From NCBI GenBank assembly GCA_948567375.1, contig OX419760.1, positions 11,780,001-11,844,000 of the forward strand: a DNA stretch of 64,000 bases. The letters run 5' to 3'. Both the position numbers and the translations under genes were made by a program. Below, piece after piece: positions 32,983-43,757 of this stretch (positions are counted from its first letter, which is position 1; each line of letters opens with the position of its first letter). The notes beneath the pieces were generated by a model. The model was given only the letters and a program-made list of their open reading frames with translations, searched no databases and was not told the origin of the DNA. Source of the DNA: Lunularia cruciata. Its lineage: Eukaryota; Streptophyta; Marchantiopsida; Lunulariales; Lunulariaceae.

Positions 32983-33498
32983 TGTATAGCAATATGGAAT
33001 TTAAAAACAAGTTAATCAAGACTAAAAAAGTAGTAAATAGGCCAAATTAACCAAGAATTATAGGGAATGTTCTAGAAGCATCTAGGAAGCTTCTTAGTAT
33101 TTTCTAAGTATTGGGTAACATGTATGCCAAGAAGGCAACTTCTAGGAGAAAGCTTTTTGGGAAGCTTCCAAAATAGCTTAGCTTTCATACCAAATAGGTA
33201 GCTTCTAGAAGGAAACTTCTTTGGGAACTTACCGACTAGTTTGGTTTGCATGCCAAGTGGGCAGCTTCTAAAAGGAAGATTCTTTCTTGAGAAGATTCTT
33301 GGTTAGCTTAGCTTGCACTCCAAGAATAAAATTTTTAAGAAGTTTCTTGAGAAGCTTCCCAAGAGCCTTATACATTCCTTACAAATATCAAAGCCCAAGT
33401 TGATGTTAGGCATTTAGATTTCCTTTCATTCAAGAGTCTCAATTGTGATCTTTCACTATGGTCTTCCGTTCTCTTATTTCTCTCATCTATCTTTTACA
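32983..33498 (+). repeat. 5' LTR of element F, with GAAnnTTC arrays
   Basis: 516 bp. Positions 33070-33358 are built from imperfect units of about 70 bp containing GCATGCCAAGTnGGCAGCTTCTA and palindromic GAAnnTTC/TTCnnGAA modules. Modules are at 33070-33077, 33086-33093, 33161-33168, 33203-33210, 33212-33219, 33275-33282, 33291-33298, 33339-33346 and 33351-33358. The same pattern is in the 3' LTR. Confidence 0.87.
33070..33358. promoter_or_regulatory. Heat-shock-element-like array in the F LTR
   Basis: Nine inverted GAA/TTC pairs lie within 290 bp. The clearest is 33339-33351, GAAgtTTCttGAG, which matches three alternating nGAAn units. Plant heat-shock factors bind nGAAnnTTCnnGAAn. Function is inferred from the motif only. 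Confidence 0.45.
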
Positions 33499-33499
33499 T

Positions 33500-33510
33500 T
33501 GGTATCATGG
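33500..33510 (+). other. Primer-binding site of element F
   Basis: TGGTATCATGG, one base after the LTR end TTTTACA. A Met-type site with a decayed 3' part. Confidence 0.7.
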
Positions 33511-33539
33511 CAAGAATGAGAGGGATGAAATGTATGGAC

Positions 33540-36500
33540 CACAAATCCGTTTCTTCCAAACCATTGGCAATGTACTAACCAAACATTGTTTCACATAGTT
33601 TATCATCTCACATTTTGGGCAGAATTTTTATAAATGTAATCACCTTGTCTAATGGACCATTGATATTTCCAATTGTAACTTATGGAGAGCAATGGATGTG
33701 TTGCATGCACATGTTAGCTTAAATAATTGTAGATAGTTTGATAGAGTAGTAGCCATTGCGGCAATGCCTAAATTCATCATTGTTATGTATCAACAAATCA
33801 AGCAACTTACTCAATTGTTGGAAGAAAGAGAACATCAATGACAAGAGCTTGTAGAGCGAGCACCATTTTGAGAAGGAGAAGAGAAAATCCAATTTTGAAA
33901 GCCCCAAGTATTTGAAGGCAAGAATATGTTTGAGTGTAATGGAGAATTTTGTGTTTAATTGCAAATGTTATTTTGAAGCTACAAATCTTCAAGGAATGTA
34001 GACAAATCCACTTAGCTTCAAGCCAATTGGATGGAGTGGCAAACTATGGTGGCAATTCTAAATGGAGCAAGCTAAATAGTAGTTTGTTGCACTAATCTTT
34101 ACATGAGAAGAATTCAAGAGTGTAATAATTGAGAGATTCCAAGCTATATATGCAACATGAGATAGATTGGATATATGAGCAACTACATCACTCAATTCCA
34201 AAACATCATAATGTAAATTTTAGATATACTAGAAGGTGAATCTCTAGATCAATTTCTGAGGGGCTTGAAGTCACATACCAAATGAGAAGTGACCAAGCAA
34301 AAGCCTAAACTCTTGGAGGAAACCATGCAGTTTGTTGAGTGCTTTGATTCCTTGGTTACCACAACTTTATCTTGACCTTGACTTTCACAAAACCTATCAA
34401 CACACTACAAATGGATGGAGAAGCCAACACCAATGGAGATTAATGTTATCCAACAAAGATCACTTGGCACTATAAATAAGGAGAGATTGTTACAAAATGG
34501 AGGTTGTTTTTGTTGTTACCAAATTAGACATTATATTATTGAATGTCCACTCAAGAATGGATGACCTTGAAAAATTGCCCAAATGAAGTTCATGGAGTGT
34601 GTGATGATCAAGGAAATGAAGAACCCAAATATGAGATATTGAGCCACTTATTGGGAACTTGATTTATTCTAATAGGATTAAAGGCTCAAGGTATGCAAGT
34701 TTTCTTTACTTACAAGGTATGATATTTGATTGTGATGGTAGGATTTTGGTGGATTTTTGAAGGTCAGAGAATTGCATGTCCATGCAATTAGCAAAAGAAT
34801 TATGTATTCCTATCAAAACCATATTTGGGAGTAGATTGATTATGGTGGATGGTAGAAAGGGGTCTGCATTTTGTAATTCACACCCTATTACATTCAAGAT
34901 TGGGAATAAGTATTTAGAGAGTGTGTGAGGTTTGTAGTAGCACCTCTACACTATGATGTCATTCTAGGTATGTCTTGGCTTGAACATCATACAGTTCAAT
35001 TTAATTGGACCTTAATAACAAATTCAAGTACAACACCAAGGTAAGAATTATTGATTAGGTTGTCTAGCACATTTATGTAAGGGAAACCTAAAGAATAGTC
35101 AGTCCTAAAATAGGAGGTTTATGAGTAAAGCAACCATAGAGCAAGCTTTGGAGGAAGATATTTTTATTTTCATGATGTAGATTAAACCAATGTGCATGGG
35201 AAATTTGATCAGGGCTAGAAGCCTCATCAAGAAATGGTTGATTAGATAGTTCAAGAGATTTCAGATGTGTTTTTGGATGATTTTCTAAATGAGTTATCTT
35301 CCAATCATGGTAAGCCCTTTAAGATTGAGTTATTGCTAGGAAGTACTCCAATGAGTACATCAATCTATCAACTGTCACCAAAGGAGTTGGAAGAGCTTTA
35401 AACAACACTAAAATAGTTGTTGGAGAAGGATTTCATATGACAAAGTACATCTTGTTGGGGAGCACCAATATGATTTGTCCCAAAGAACAATGGAGGACCT
35501 TGCTTTTTTATTGACTATCTTGGCCTCAATAAACAAATTGTGAAGAATGCATATCCTTTGCCTTGAATTGATGATTTGCTAGATCAATTGAGCAAAACAT
35601 AATACTTCTCTAAGTTGGATCTTCAAAGTGGCTATTGGTAGATCCCATTGACAAGAAGGATGTGCAAAAGACTACCTTTTGCACAAGATATAGATATTTG
35701 AATGGAAATTTCTACTTTTTGGGCTCACTAATGCTCCAATGGTATTCATGGATCAGATGCATCAAGTATTAGATGGGCTATTGGATTGGTATATGACAAT
35801 GTTCTTGGATAATATTTTAATCTATAGCAAAATTGGGGCATAACACATGAATCACATGTGAGAAGTCCTAAGACAACTACATCAATAGAAGTTTTATTGT
35901 ATGAAGTCAAAGTGTGCCTTTTGGCAATAAGAAGTTACCTTCTTGGGTCATAAGGTCTCATTGGAGGAGATCAAGATGGAAGAGGAGAAAATCAAGGCCA
36001 TTACTAATTGGCCTACCCCAAAGGATGCCACAAAAGTGTAGGCATTTAATAGATTGACAAGCTTTTACTGATAGTTCAAACAATACCATGCTCAAGTGGC
36101 CGCACCATTGACCAATCACTTAGGGAAGGTCTCAAGCTTTCAATGGACCACCAAGCACAAAGAAGTATTCAAGAAACTAAAGCATATGGTGTCCTCACAA
36201 CCCATCCGTCAACCATATGATCCTCAACTACCTTATGAGGTTGATTTTGATATTTCTAACTTTGCTATTAGAGTGGTGTTGCAGCAAGAACTTCTAGATA
36301 GGTTACATCCTATTGCCTTTATGTCTCACTGAATAAACCCCATAGAAAGGAATTACTCTGCTCCAGATCAATAACAACTACAACTGTTTGACATCAAGCT
36401 TGAGTACAAGCATGGTAGATTCCATGTCATCCTTTATGCCCTATCACAACAACAAGATTTGAAGACTCTTCTTGAATGTCTCATCACAACAAAAATTAAG

Positions 36501-37990
36501 ATAGTGTCAATCTACTCAAAGGTCCAAATCAAGTTTAGAACCACTTTACAGCAAGATCCCTTCTTTTGGTTGATACAAGGTCATCTTGTAGCACATGATA
36601 AGGAGTATAAGACTTTTTTCCTCAAAGATGGACTTCTATGTTGCAAGAACTACATCTATCTTCCAACTTTAGGTGATCTATGCTTGGTGCAACTTCAAGA
36701 GGCGCATGACTTACTAGTTGCATGACACATGGAGGTAAATAAGACCTTTAGTACTTTATAGTGAGAATGGTGGTGGCCAAACATGGCATGTGAAGTTTTA
36801 GACTTTGTTCAATCTTGTGAGAGTTGCCAATGCAACAAAGCTAGCAACCAAAAACTAGGTGGACTACTCTAATCACCTCCAATCTCATTTGCTCAATAGG
36901 AACATGTGACCTTAGATCTGATCAGATCCTTGGCAAGGACAAAAAAAGGCCAAACAAGAATTATGGTGTTTGTTTATAAGCTCAGTAAGAAAATACATTT
37001 GGCACCAACCTTTGACACAATAGATGCTCCAATATTGGCCCAAATTTACTTTCACAATGTCTTCAAGCATCATGGGATGCCTTGTGTTTTCATCTCTGAT
37101 CATGATCCTTGATTCAATGGTAAAGTTTGGCAAGCACTTTACAAGCTACTCAACACCAAAGCTTACTTTATTTATGGCCAATCATCTTCAAACTAATGGG
37201 CAAACCAAATATACAAATCCCAGCTTGTAGAATATGCTTTGTGCCTTTGTCAACATCCACCATACCAATTGGGATGAATACCTTGCAGTTGTTGATTTTG
37301 CCTACAATAACTCAAATTAAGCAAGCACTAGTCTCTCCCTTCTTCCTTAATTTTGGCCAAGACTCCTTATTCCAGATACCCTTCTTGCTCTCCTGCCATC
37401 TCATGTTCCCCATACTTCCACTCTCTTTTCCACAATAGCTCACTCCTTACAACAAGCCAAATCTCATCTCCTCGTTGCTCAAAATGATCAAAAGCAATGC
37501 GCAGAATAACATTGTTGTGATCTCACCTTTCAACTAGATGATAAGGTCATGCTTTCTTCTTGTAACTTACTCCTTCCCATTGGTGCACAAGTTCACCAAC
37601 TTGCTCCTAATTGGATAGGTCCATTTGATGTCACCTAAATCATTTCCCTTGTTGCTTATCGATTGCATTGCGTAGTCATATGCAAATCTACCTTGTCTTT
37701 CATATTTCAAAGTTGAAACCTTTTTTTCTATTCCATATTCCTTTTCCACTTGTGCACAACCTTCTCCTCCTCTCATCCTTATAAATGATCATGAGGAGTA
37801 TGAAGTTGATTGTATCCTTGCACATTGCAACATTCAGCATGGCCGTTAACAACAAACGGAGTACAAAGTCCTTTTGAAAGGTATCCTTTGCATGATGCCA
37901 CTTGGGAGCCTCTTTCTCATCTCTACAATACAAAAACAACCATTTAGGAGTTTGAAGCTTCCATGGTGACAAAGACATCACCAACTAGTA
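33540..37990 (+). pseudogene. Element F gag-pol, degenerate
   Basis: Readable blocks in order. The CCHC knuckle CFCCYQIRHYIIEC is at 34505-34546. Protease region near 34730-34990 has LCIPIKTIFGSRLIMVDG, then VILGMSWLEHH. RT at about 35280-35880 has YQLSPKELEEL, FIDYLGLNKQ, FSKLDLQSGYW and FLDNILIYSK. RNase H at 36096-36332 has LPYEVDFDISNFAIRVVLQQ. The integrase zinc region has SCESCQCNKA near 36810. The integrase core at 36906-37230 has VYKLSKKIHLAP and VFKHHGMP, with FISDHDP where SDRDP is expected. A chromodomain at about 37785-37915 has EEYEVDCILAH, then YKVLLKG and DATWEP across a frameshift. No intact ORF remains. Confidence 0.83.
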
Positions 37991-37998
37991 GTGGGGAA

Positions 37999-38503
37999 TA
38001 TATAACAATATAGAATTTACAAACAAGTTAGTCAAGACTAACAAAGTAGTAAATAGGCCAAATTAACCAAATATTATATTATGTTCTAGAAGCATCTAGG
38101 AAGCTTCTTGGTACTTTCCAAATATTGGGCAATATGTATGCCAAGTAGGCAACTTCTAAGAAGAAGCTTCTTGGGAAGTTTCCTAACGAGCTAAGCTTGG
38201 ATGCCAAGTAGGTAGTTTTAGAAAAAACTTCTTGGGAAGCTTCCCGACTAGTTTAGCTTGCATGCCAAGTAGGTGGCTCCTAGAAAGAATCTTCTTGAGA
38301 AGATTCTTGGTTAGCTTAGCTTGCACTCTAAGAAGGCAACTTTTAGGAAGTTTCTTGAGTAGCTTTCCAAAAGCCTTGTATGTTCTCTATATATACCAAA
38401 GCCTAAATTGAGCTAGGCATTTAGAGTTTCCTCATTCAAGAGTCCCAATATGATCTTTCACTATGGTATTCCATTTTCCTATTTCTTTCCTTAGTCATTT
38501 ACA
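37999..38503 (+). repeat. 3' LTR of element F
   Basis: 505 bp, aligning with 32983-33498 including the GAAnnTTC-rich units (for example GAAGCTTCTTGGGAAGTTTCC near 38163). Confidence 0.86.
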
Positions 38504-39682
38504 ATTAGGGCCATGTATGCTCCCACAACTATTAAATGAGTGGTGTAGACTACAAATAGCCCTACACATAGCCATGAGAAGTTGTGGTCTCATACTACAA
38601 AAGGCCATAACATCAATAGCCTTTATAAGTGCATGGGCCATTGTGGCCTCCCACTTAGGCAACATGTTCTTTCACCATGTTCGTCCCGTTTTATTAGCAC
38701 CTACAATGATAGTGGATTCAATTACCCATGACTTTCAAATATATCTATGGTAGGCTCATGATCTTTTACTTGGACCTGCATGCACAACAATGGTCATTGA
38801 CAACTCCCATTGTTTGTCTACTTTGTTTCATTAGACTCCAAGAAGATTCAAGCATACATCAATGAACATATGTATATCCACACCCTTACCAACATCCTCA
38901 CTAATGCACCATTATTTAATAGAGCTAAGATTCTTTCTTGTGGAAAAAAAGGCTTTGGAGTGCTTCCCGTTTGATAAAGGATTTCCATTTCACATTTGAG
39001 GAGTTCCACACTACACTCTACTTATGCTTAGGTCTCCCTCATCTGGCCTTGCTAGGGCTTCCAAATAGATGAGTATGCATGTGGTTCCACATATGACACA
39101 CAAGGGATACATATTTTATAGTGTGTTGTAGGAGGAGACCCCACCAGAGATCATGATGCCATTAAGAAACGGTGGCTCAACTCCTCCAATACACGGTCCT
39201 AGGTATAGATTGAGCAATGGTTGGACTTACCAAGACCCCCTCTACGCTGGATGAGAGCAAATATTGTCACCTTCACAAATGATTGGTGTACTTTGTATGA
39301 TGTGGTGGTTGTAAATCCCCTACGTGTAAAGACACTAGTACAAACAGGCATTGAAGCAGGAGCAACAATTACCATCACAAGTTGGGAGAAAGGAGTATCA
39401 TTATGCACCTCTAGTATCTTTGTTCTTTTGTTGGTTGAGATTTTTGGGCATTTTCATCACCACTTGGATGCACTACTTAGTGAAGCAACATGAAGTTCCT
39501 TGCTGAGGAGAGAGGCTATTTGCTGTCTCCCAAGCTATGCTCGCATCCAATTTTTTACAGAAAGTCTCATTCACACTACAACGCTCTCAGAGCTTGGAGT
39601 TTTCATAGACAAGCTCCCGCCCTAGGAGTGCACATCATGTTTAGTGCACTCTCCACTCACTTACCAAATATACATAGATAGA
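38504..39682 (+). pseudogene. 3' part of a non-LTR-type retroelement ORF
   Basis: Readings in shifting frames. Near 38560-38680 it reads LHIAMRSCGL.LQKAITSIAFISAWA, resembling the GGLGL...AAFLASWA stretch after many non-LTR-type reverse transcriptases. Near 39245-39330 it reads RANIVTF...LYDVVVVNP, and near 39400-39490 IFVLLLVEIFGHFHHHLDALLSEA. A further frame (39540-39682) reads HYNALRAWSFHRQAPALG. The last three blocks have counterparts in the minus-strand fragment at 51060-51800 (RADLYLV..VVDVVVTNP, LFVPLALELYG, IALQRA...TIHRKAITLG). I infer a LINE-like element with a C-terminal nuclease-like segment; the frame is broken in many places. Confidence 0.5.
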
Positions 39683-39790
39683 GTACATCTATCTACCAGC
39701 TACTTTTATTTGTTGTTTTTTAGTTACTTGTTTATAACCTTCCCCCTTTTGCTAGCTTGTGGGTCTAGGTTTTGCTTCGGTTTGTAACGG

Positions 39791-39816
39791 AGCACGCAGC
39801 CGAGTGGCTGCGTGCT
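39791..39816. repeat. Perfect 11-bp hairpin
   Basis: AGCACGCAGCC, loop GAGT, GGCTGCGTGCT. First of three hairpins in 165 bp. Confidence 0.85.
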
Positions 39817-39868
39817 TGGTTACCCTCTTACATTCCTTTTGCTCCGGAGTATATATTTTTGTGTGTAT

Positions 39869-39904
39869 CCACTTAGTCAGAACGAAAACCTCCATACTAA
39901 GTGG
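39869..39904. repeat. 9-bp inverted repeat with 18-nt loop
   Basis: CCACTTAGT at 39869-39877 and ACTAAGTGG at 39896-39904. Second of the cluster. Confidence 0.75.
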
Positions 39905-39923
39905 TGTTTCCGTACTCCTCCAT

Positions 39924-39955
39924 ACTCCGTGGGGTTTCCATTAACCCCACGGAGT
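39924..39955. repeat. Perfect 13-bp hairpin
   Basis: ACTCCGTGGGGTT, loop TCCATT, AACCCCACGGAGT. A 22-bp near-repeat (CTCCATACT..GTGG.GTTTCC) joins it to the preceding inverted repeat with a 28-bp period. Confidence 0.85.
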
Positions 39956-40028
39956 TCCCAAACATCTCTCACCCTTGCTTCACTAAAAGCGGACGAAGCA
40001 GGGCCAGATACGATTTCCACTCGCACTC

Positions 40029-40250
40029 ATGGAAACAGAGGAGTTTAGGTTCAGTCAACGGCAACAGAATTGCGAGCAGAGCTGTAGGCTCCAACTAATT
40101 TTCAGAGTGTCGGTTTTGTCCTCCCCTACACTCGCCGCTATCTGCTCCACTATTTCAACGCTTTGCGTTTATGGGCTTGTCCTGGCGCTCTCCATAGCCG
40201 CTTGGTCCTTTGGTATTCTAAAGTGGCCTTCAGTTGTTCGTATCCGTGAT
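40029..40250 (+). other. Candidate first exon of an unrecognised gene
   Basis: ATG-led open frame of about 74 codons with one hydrophobic stretch (residues ~36-62, rich in L, A, I, V; a possible membrane segment). A strong splice donor (GT|GTAAGT at 40250-40257) comes just before the in-frame stop. I could not find a convincing following exon. It lies in the GC-richer, low-copy part of the window. Weak support. Confidence 0.2.
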
Positions 40251-40621
40251 GTGTAAGTTTGACCAGATCTATCCCTCGCTTCAGGAGATCTATATGAAAT
40301 ATTATAACGTCAGCTTTGCCCGGTTTCCCTGTCGATTATCTGATTCCATCTTCTGAGTATTGGGTGTACCGAAGTTCTGGGCATGACGTGCTAGTTACAC
40401 TATCAATCTCATTCAAAATTCTCGTCCTAGAGTTGAGAGTTCAACGTCGATACATAACTTGCGGGTGACGTCTCTTAAGCATCTCAGTTTACACAGACTA
40501 ATGTAAAGGACTATAGGACTGCTCTGAAGGTTTATTGAATTATACTGTGGGTCGCTTTGGGTTGCATGGAAGTTTCATGATAGTCTTCTGTTTCTGTTTG
40601 ATAACACCTCCTTAGTTGTTG

Positions 40622-40820
40622 TCAGAGGTACCACATGCAGCAAAATCTCGAGAAAGGCGACCAAAATCTCGAGAAAAGCGACCACGTAGAACACATGAAG
40701 GATGGGAAGACCCCATACAAGTAAACTGGGGCTAGGCCCCAATAATATCGAATAGCAAAATGAGGAGGAAATAAAATGAACGTAAAGTTGAGGAAAGCTC
40801 TGCTTGAGGAAGGAAACATA
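40622..40820 (-). repeat. Dispersed repeat shared with 51060-51230 (possible 3' end of the non-LTR family)
   Basis: Both loci contain CACGTAGAACACATGAAGGATGGGAAGACCCCAT in the same orientation. Next to it is a short tandem array: here two 21-bp units (AAAATCTCGAGAAARGCGACC), there three 11-bp units (AGACGAGAAAA). At 51 kb this sequence directly follows the minus-strand non-LTR ORF fragment, so this copy may be a 5'-truncated insertion of its 3' end (inference). Confidence 0.55.
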
Positions 40821-42257
40821 AACGTACAGATGTTCGGCGAAGATTAGGGTACCAACTCCTCTCAGTTGACTTATTAATTTCCTTGTAATTGGCCCTTGAG
40901 CGTCAATATGGGGATTCTGGATACGTTATCGGCTAAGCCATAGAGCTGAATATGAAGGATTAAAGGGTAGAAGATCGCGGTTAGTAATGTCACGTGATCT
41001 GCGATGCACTACTCTATCACTCAAACTGGTACTACTGTATCGACAAAAAGCAAAAGTTTCATATTCTCTTACTATATGTCTGCATCATGAAAAGTGATTA
41101 AGACACGCCGGGAGTGAAGAGACTCCAGGAGTCTGTCCGTGGGGACAGGTGAAGGATCAAGTTCCAATCAACGTCATGATCAAGGGAGAGACGTTCAGTT
41201 ACTTCAACCACGGGAGACTAGTGAACCTTCCATAGCAAGCCAACAACATCCTAATCATAAAGGAGAGAAAGCAAGGCGATAATCATGTAATCATGAGGGG
41301 AAGCCATCATAATACACAGTGTAGGCACCAACTAGAAAACAAGTGCAAAATGCCATAGTCTATCATAACTATTCTGTTTATCAGGCAGTAAGCAGAAGAT
41401 TGGAAGAAAGGAAACTGTCTCTGAGGTGGCACTTTTCAAACCTGCACAGAAGGGAATCTTGTCCTCAGTACGTGCTACAGCTCTTACACACTTCAGCACC
41501 AAGGGAACGGAAGGAAGAAAAGAGACGAGGATCGAGCCGTACTCGTGCCGAAAGGGTTCAACGACAGAAAAGGGTAAAGAGAGTTCCAGGACAGAGGATT
41601 GTCAGTCAGTGTTGTTGTGGAGGTCTCGGGAGAAGTGATGTTCGTGAGATAAAAATTAAGAGTAAAGACGAGGCGACCGAAAATGTGTGAGCCCCTTCAG
41701 AGCGAGGTCCCGTGGAACAGGATGCGGCTTCAGGGGGTTTGAAGTGGACCCGCGGAAATCATCTTGGTCGCTCAACATTCGTTCCCTAAGCACTCTCACA
41801 TTCGCATGCACTGTGGTGAGCAGGATCTGTTTCACTGTGCGGAAGGGCCAGCGTTGGGGAGAGAATTTGCTGTTTTAAAGGCTGCGCGTTACAGTCTCAG
41901 AGGTTGCCAAAAGTTGCAGAGTACATGAAACTGGGAGTCTTTCACACATTGGAAAGATAGAAACCCGCACAATGATCTCTTTGTTCTACATGTCGGTAGG
42001 TTTTCTCTTTCCTCATTCACGAGCTAATATGTGGATCTTTTAATTATTTCTTCGAGATTCTTGCCGATTGGCGATGGACATTCAGTCTTCATGAGCTGGA
42101 GGAAGTAGCTTAGATTCTGAGATATCCTGAGATGAGGACCAGGACAGGGGGACGCGCGGCGCTCACATTGCGTTGGGAACTTATTGCAGATGACAGAGTA
42201 GGTGCGGCACAGGAAGTAAGGAAGTGAGCAAGTAAGAGCTGCAGCAAATAAACTATA
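40821..42257. other. Upstream region of ENODL gene 1
   Basis: Low-copy sequence with no recognised gene. An open frame at 41343-41690 (Arg/Lys-rich, no domain) is probably incidental. It presumably holds the promoter of the gene at 42258, but I see no convincing TATA box at the right distance. Confidence 0.5.
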
Positions 42258-43757
42258 ATGGCTGTATCAAGGTACCAGATTGCAACTTGGTTTGCGTTCT
42301 GCCTCGCTTTCTCTATATGCGCAGAACATGTTCGAGCTCAAGCTCAAGTTTATGGGAAGACCTATAAAGTGGGTGACAATACTGGTTGGACGTACATTAA
42401 TGCCAGCACCGGGCAACCTGTGGATTACGCAAAATGGGCTGCGCAATACGTGTTTTTTGTCAATGACGTCTTAGGTACGTTTCCATTAGAAAGATTGTCT
42501 TCCTTCTTCTTGACAGGCTCGCAATATCTTCCTCGAGGTCTCCAGTAAATTCCAAATGTGCGATGCGGCTGAGGAAGCACCTGCGATTCTTTTTGAGTTC
42601 TGAGAGAGATATTAGCTGTTCATGTCTTTTCCATTGAAGTGATAAGCTACCGCTCGTGTCTATTCATATTTTCCCTGTTTACATAGCGCTACCGTAGCTA
42701 GCGTTGGCTTAGCATTCTGGCGCAATCTGACAGGCTTGAATGGTCCACCCATTGTACTTGAATTAGCTTCAGTACATTCTTTTCCTCGCTTCTAGGCATA
42801 TTAAGTCCCTGAGAAAATTGAGGTGCTAACCATCAACACTTCTTTTTTGTAGAGTTCATCTACGAGCCCAACAAGCAGAATCTTTATTCTTTCGACAGTT
42901 TTGATGCGTGGACTTCTTGCGACTTTAGTGCAGCTCAGTTGCTAGACAACGGCACCAACGGAGTTTCCCAAGTATGTGCTTAGACTTCTTGCGGGTAGCG
43001 ACACTTGAAGACGGAAAAAATCCTTCGAAAGTGGCAGCCGTTATTCGTTTAGCACGCACAGGTCCATTACATTTACTCTATCCGTCAGGAAAACTGTTGT
43101 CTATCATCTCTGATGAGTGTCCCCGTGGCTATGTAGTGGTACCTGCCTTATGAGGGCTACTACGATTTCGCCAGCGGTATCTACTGCTCCGCAGGACAAA
43201 AGTTTAGAATCTACGCTGTAAACGCTTCCTCAATTCCATTTGGTAAGATCGTTGATACTATCACTTTTGTCATTGTCGTCGAAGCTTGAAAGAGCTTGAA
43301 GGATTCGTTGTCTTATTTTACCTCAGTCTCAACGACGTCTACTAGAATGACTTTGCATGCGAAAATTTGAATCAATTTTTCAATTCCTCGAAAATCTCCT
43401 CACTTGTCCACGCGCTTTCAAGACGGAACAAAAGAAACGCGGTTTATATGTTCTTGATTTAATGGAAAGTAATCTACGAACTTACTTTATTCTGGCTCTT
43501 GTTGGGCAGTATCCCCGTCTATACCGTCGACGGCAGACGCGCCTGATTCCGCACCATCACCAGACACGGCGCCTGCACCTTCTCCCGGTGGTGATTTTCC
43601 TCCGGGTACCAATCTTCCTCCTACCATCGACGCACCAGGTGTTGCTGGGGTGCCATCTCCTCCGTCCTCTGCCTCACCAGCAGCAGCCTGGGCGCAAACC
43701 TTGAGTCTTCTCGTTCCGTTTCTTGCAGGATCTTTAGCTGCAGCGTTTATGTTGTAA
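42258..43757 (+). CDS. ENODL gene 1: early-nodulin-like, GPI-anchored phytocyanin (4 exons)
   Basis: Exons 42258-42474, 42853-42971, 43137-43242 and 43510-43757 (all introns GT..AG, phases 1, 0, 1), 229 residues. Residues 1-28 are a signal peptide (hydrophobic WFAFCLAFSICA, cut near VRAQA). Residues 31-140 form one plastocyanin-like (phytocyanin) domain: YKVGDNTGW, Y..WA..Y.F...DVLEF, and the Cys pair C95 (WTSC) and C129 (GIYC) for the family disulphide. The copper ligands are replaced: Q81 for the first His, S125 for Cys, Y128 for the second His. This is typical of ENODLs that do not bind copper. Residues 148-205 are Pro/Ser/Ala/Thr-rich with AP and SP dipeptides (arabinogalactan-type glycosylation expected). 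A hydrophobic tail (LSLLVPFLAGSLAAAFML) fits a GPI-anchor signal. The expected site is the outer plasma membrane. The paralogue at 47126-48853 faces it. The exact biological role is unknown. Confidence 0.9.

Larger units (their letters stand above)
32983..38503 (+). mobile_element. Element F: degenerate Ty3/gypsy chromovirus
   Basis: LTRs at 32983-33498 and 37999-38503, Met-type primer site TGGTATCATGG, and a GTGGGGAA purine tract before the 3' LTR. The flanks CTTAG (32978-32982) and ATTAG (38504-38508) are a 5-bp TSD with one change. The coding region carries gag knuckle, protease, RT, RNase H, integrase and chromodomain remnants with many stops. Confidence 0.87.
39683..40621. other. Left edge of the gene island, hairpin cluster and no assigned gene
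   Basis: Base composition changes here to near-even GC. It holds three perfect hairpins (listed separately) and an open frame at 40029-40256 discussed as a candidate exon. Nothing else recognised. Confidence 0.5.

Noticed and set aside
33070-33358. CRISPR-like spaced repeats in the F LTR
   Set aside because: Units are imperfect, lie in a plant LTR, and are present in both LTRs. They are tandem promoter-type repeats.
41343-41690. 115-codon Arg/Lys-rich ORF upstream of ENODL gene 1
   Set aside because: No domain, unusual composition, no splice or promoter support.
42258-42548. Single-exon 96-codon reading at the start of ENODL gene 1
   Set aside because: It runs through the GTACGT donor at 42475 into the intron. 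The spliced model restores the phytocyanin domain.
43357-43704. 115-codon ORF with Arg/His-rich end
   Set aside because: It is intron 3 plus a wrong frame of exon 4 of ENODL gene 1.
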